Shown one piece after another: positions 5,642 through 6,851 of a DNA stretch of 6,851 bases (position 1 is its first letter; each line of letters begins with the position of its first letter). The translations under genes and the position numbers were made by a program. The notes beneath the pieces are model-generated. The model worked only from the letters and a program-made list of their open reading frames with translations. It was not told the DNA's origin and ran no database searches. This DNA is from an uncultured Clostridia bacterium (GTDB taxonomy: Bacteria > Bacillota > Clostridia > Oscillospirales > Ruminococcaceae). The stretch covers positions 1-6,851 of the forward strand of contig CAMVBT010000136.1 in the NCBI GenBank assembly GCA_947165805.1. Direction: 5' to 3'.

Positions 5642-5676
5642 GACAAAACAAGTCCCCCATAGATTATATGGGGGAC
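5642..5676 (-). terminator. Intrinsic terminator of the hybrid histidine kinase gene
   Basis: Read on the minus strand, a perfect 10-bp stem GTCCCCCATA (from 5676) pairs with TATGGGGGAC around a 5-base loop and is followed at once by TTGTTTTGTCT. It starts 20 bases after the kinase stop. This is the clearest terminator in the window. It would separate the kinase from the TIGR04086 gene that follows on the same strand. Confidence 0.9.
5663..5668 (-). promoter_or_regulatory. Possible -10 element (TATAAT) for the TIGR04086 gene, inside the terminator hairpin
   Basis: The minus strand reads TATAAT here, an exact sigma-A -10 consensus, about 43 bases upstream of the TIGR04086 start. No good -35 hexamer is found 16-18 bases upstream (the 17-spacer position reads GTAATA). 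The match partly follows from the hairpin sequence, so this is a weak call. Confidence 0.2.
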
Positions 5677-5696
5677 AGTCTGTATTATTACTATTT

Positions 5697-6851
5697 TCAG
5701 CCTAAAACCTCGTTAAGGGTGCGGACAAGCTCTTCTATGTCGATAGGCTTTGCGATGTGGGCGTTCATTCCCGCCTCTTTCGCCTTCTCCACGTCCTCGC
5801 TGAACGCGTTCGCGGTCATCGCGATAACGGGTATCGAGGCAAGCCTGCTGTCGGGCAGGCATCTTATGCGGCGGGTAGCCTCATGACCGTCCATTACGGG
5901 CATCTGTATGTCCATTATGACACCGTCATAATAGCCCGGCTCCGACCCCGACAATATGTCGAGAGCTTCCTGACCGTTGCCGGCGACGTCTACCGTGAAC
6001 CCGAGCCTGCGCAGTATCTTCGCGGCTATCTCGCGGTTTACCATAACGTCGTCAACGAGCAGCATACGCATCTTCGAGAAGTCGGCCTTCTTCGGGGACG
6101 TTCCGGCTCCGGCACTGTTATCTGTCTGCGTCGTCTCCGGACAGCTGCACTTCCTGAAAGCGAGCGCAATGACGAATTCGGCGCCCTTGTTCGGCGCGGT
6201 GTGGACGGTTATGGTGCCGCCCATCATATCCACTATGCTCTTGGTTATCGCCATGCCGAGTCCGGTGCCCTGTATCCCGCTTACCGTGGACGTGCGTTCA
6301 CGCTCGAAGGCCTCGAACACTTTTCCGGCGAACTCCTCCGACATACCGATGCCGTTGTCCTTCACTCTCAGCTCATACCGGCACACATCGCCGTCCGTAC
6401 CGGTCTGCCGCAGTATCACGGAAACGGTCCCTATCTCGGGAGTGAATTTGTAAGCGTTGCCGACGAGGTTTATGAGCACACGGCTGAGGCGTCCGCGGTC
6501 ACACATGACGCCGTAGTTCTCCACCTCGCTGTATGACACCGTGTAGCTTATCTTCTTCTCGGACATCTGCGTCGAGAACAGGTCACGGATATCGTTCATC
6601 ACACCGCGCAGATCGGTGGGAGCAAGCTCGGGCTCCATTTTGCCGCTCTCTATGCGGCTCATCTCGAGTATATCGTTTATGAGGGTGAGAAGATGTCTGC
6701 TTGATCCGTCTATCTTTTCTATGTACTCTCTCGTCTCCTCAAGAGTGAGTTTTTCGTCCTTCGCGAGCTCCACATATCCGACTATCGCGTTCATAGGCGT
6801 GCGGATATCGTGGGACATATTCGAGAGAAAGGCGGTCTTTGCCTTGCTGCT
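5697..6851 (-). CDS. Hybrid sensor histidine kinase/response regulator (5' end outside the window)
   Basis: The last 384 residues of a larger sensor protein are visible; the frame is open to the window edge, so the sensory and membrane part lies beyond it. The fragment starts in the HisKA domain with FLSNMSHDIRTPMN, where His14 is the phosphorylation site. The ATPase domain follows with LINLVGNAYKF (N box, Asn132), VKDNGIGM (G1, from about 163) and GTGLGMAI (G2, 195-202). A linker (about 233-260) leads to a receiver domain with Asp267 and Asp268, phosphoacceptor Asp314 in MDIQMPVMDG, Thr346 and Lys368. All catalytic residues are present, so intramolecular phosphotransfer His to Asp is expected. 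No DNA-binding or Hpt domain follows, so the output partner is elsewhere. An ATG at 6818 is internal to the H box and is not the start. Confidence 0.95.
   Translation of the reverse strand, partial: SSKAKTAFLSNMSHDIRTPMNAIVGYVELAKDEKLTLEETREYIEKIDGSSRHLLTLINDILEMSRIESGKMEPELAPTDLRGVMNDIRDLFSTQMSEKKISYTVSYSEVENYGVMCDRGRLSRVLINLVGNAYKFTPEIGTVSVILRQTGTDGDVCRYELRVKDNGIGMSEEFAGKVFEAFERERTSTVSGIQGTGLGMAITKSIVDMMGGTITVHTAPNKGAEFVIALAFRKCSCPETTQTDNSAGAGTSPKKADFSKMRMLLVDDVMVNREIAAKILRRLGFTVDVAGNGQEALDILSGSEPGYYDGVIMDIQMPVMDGHEATRRIRCLPDSRLASIPVIAMTANAFSEDVEKAKEAGMNAHIAKPIDIEELVRTLNEVLG

Noticed and set aside
5757..6536. Plus-strand open frame (259 codons) opposite the hybrid histidine kinase
   Set aside because: The minus-strand gene has all histidine kinase and receiver motifs; the opposite frame has none and no ribosome binding site supports it.

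Overview
The window looks like chromosomal DNA of a spore-forming, GC-rich anaerobic Firmicute, most likely a Ruminococcus/Oscillospiraceae-type Clostridium relative. This is inferred from the gene families (GerA/GerB/GerC germinant receptor, DUF421 plus DUF4363, a TIGR04086 membrane protein), strong GGAGG-type ribosome binding sites, and GC-rich coding DNA that still prefers ATA for isoleucine. No phage genes, transposase, tRNA, rRNA or CRISPR array is visible.

Layout. Positions 1-147 are non-coding and hold a GC-rich hairpin and part of a repeat. Positions 148-3801 (minus strand) hold a compact three-gene operon for a spore germinant receptor, transcribed A, B, C with overlapping ends. Positions 3802-4254 are a long non-coding, repeat-rich spacer. 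Positions 4255-5258 (plus strand) hold a coupled pair, a DUF421/YetF-like membrane protein and a DUF4363 protein. Positions 5255-5620 (minus) hold a small TIGR04086-type membrane protein whose stop codon overlaps that of DUF4363 tail to tail. Positions 5642-5676 form a strong intrinsic terminator for the last gene, a hybrid sensor histidine kinase/response regulator (minus, 5697 to the window edge) whose N-terminal sensory part lies outside.

How they fit. GerA, GerB and GerC proteins form an inner-membrane receptor that senses small-molecule germinants and triggers spore germination. DUF421 proteins also occur in spore inner membranes in Bacillus, so a spore-membrane theme for the first five genes is plausible; it is inference for the DUF421, DUF4363 and TIGR04086 genes. 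The hybrid kinase is a separate signalling unit with no sequence link to the others.

The most unusual part is not a gene. A 73-bp repeat is present in inverted orientation at both ends of the germination operon (117-189 and 3892-3964). The copy at the far end runs into gerC and supplies its last 13 codons and stop. The copy upstream of gerA is joined by an extra 41-bp perfect direct repeat, a 9-bp dyad and about 230 bp of further hairpin-rich DNA. This looks like a dispersed non-coding element family, but the window alone cannot show that.
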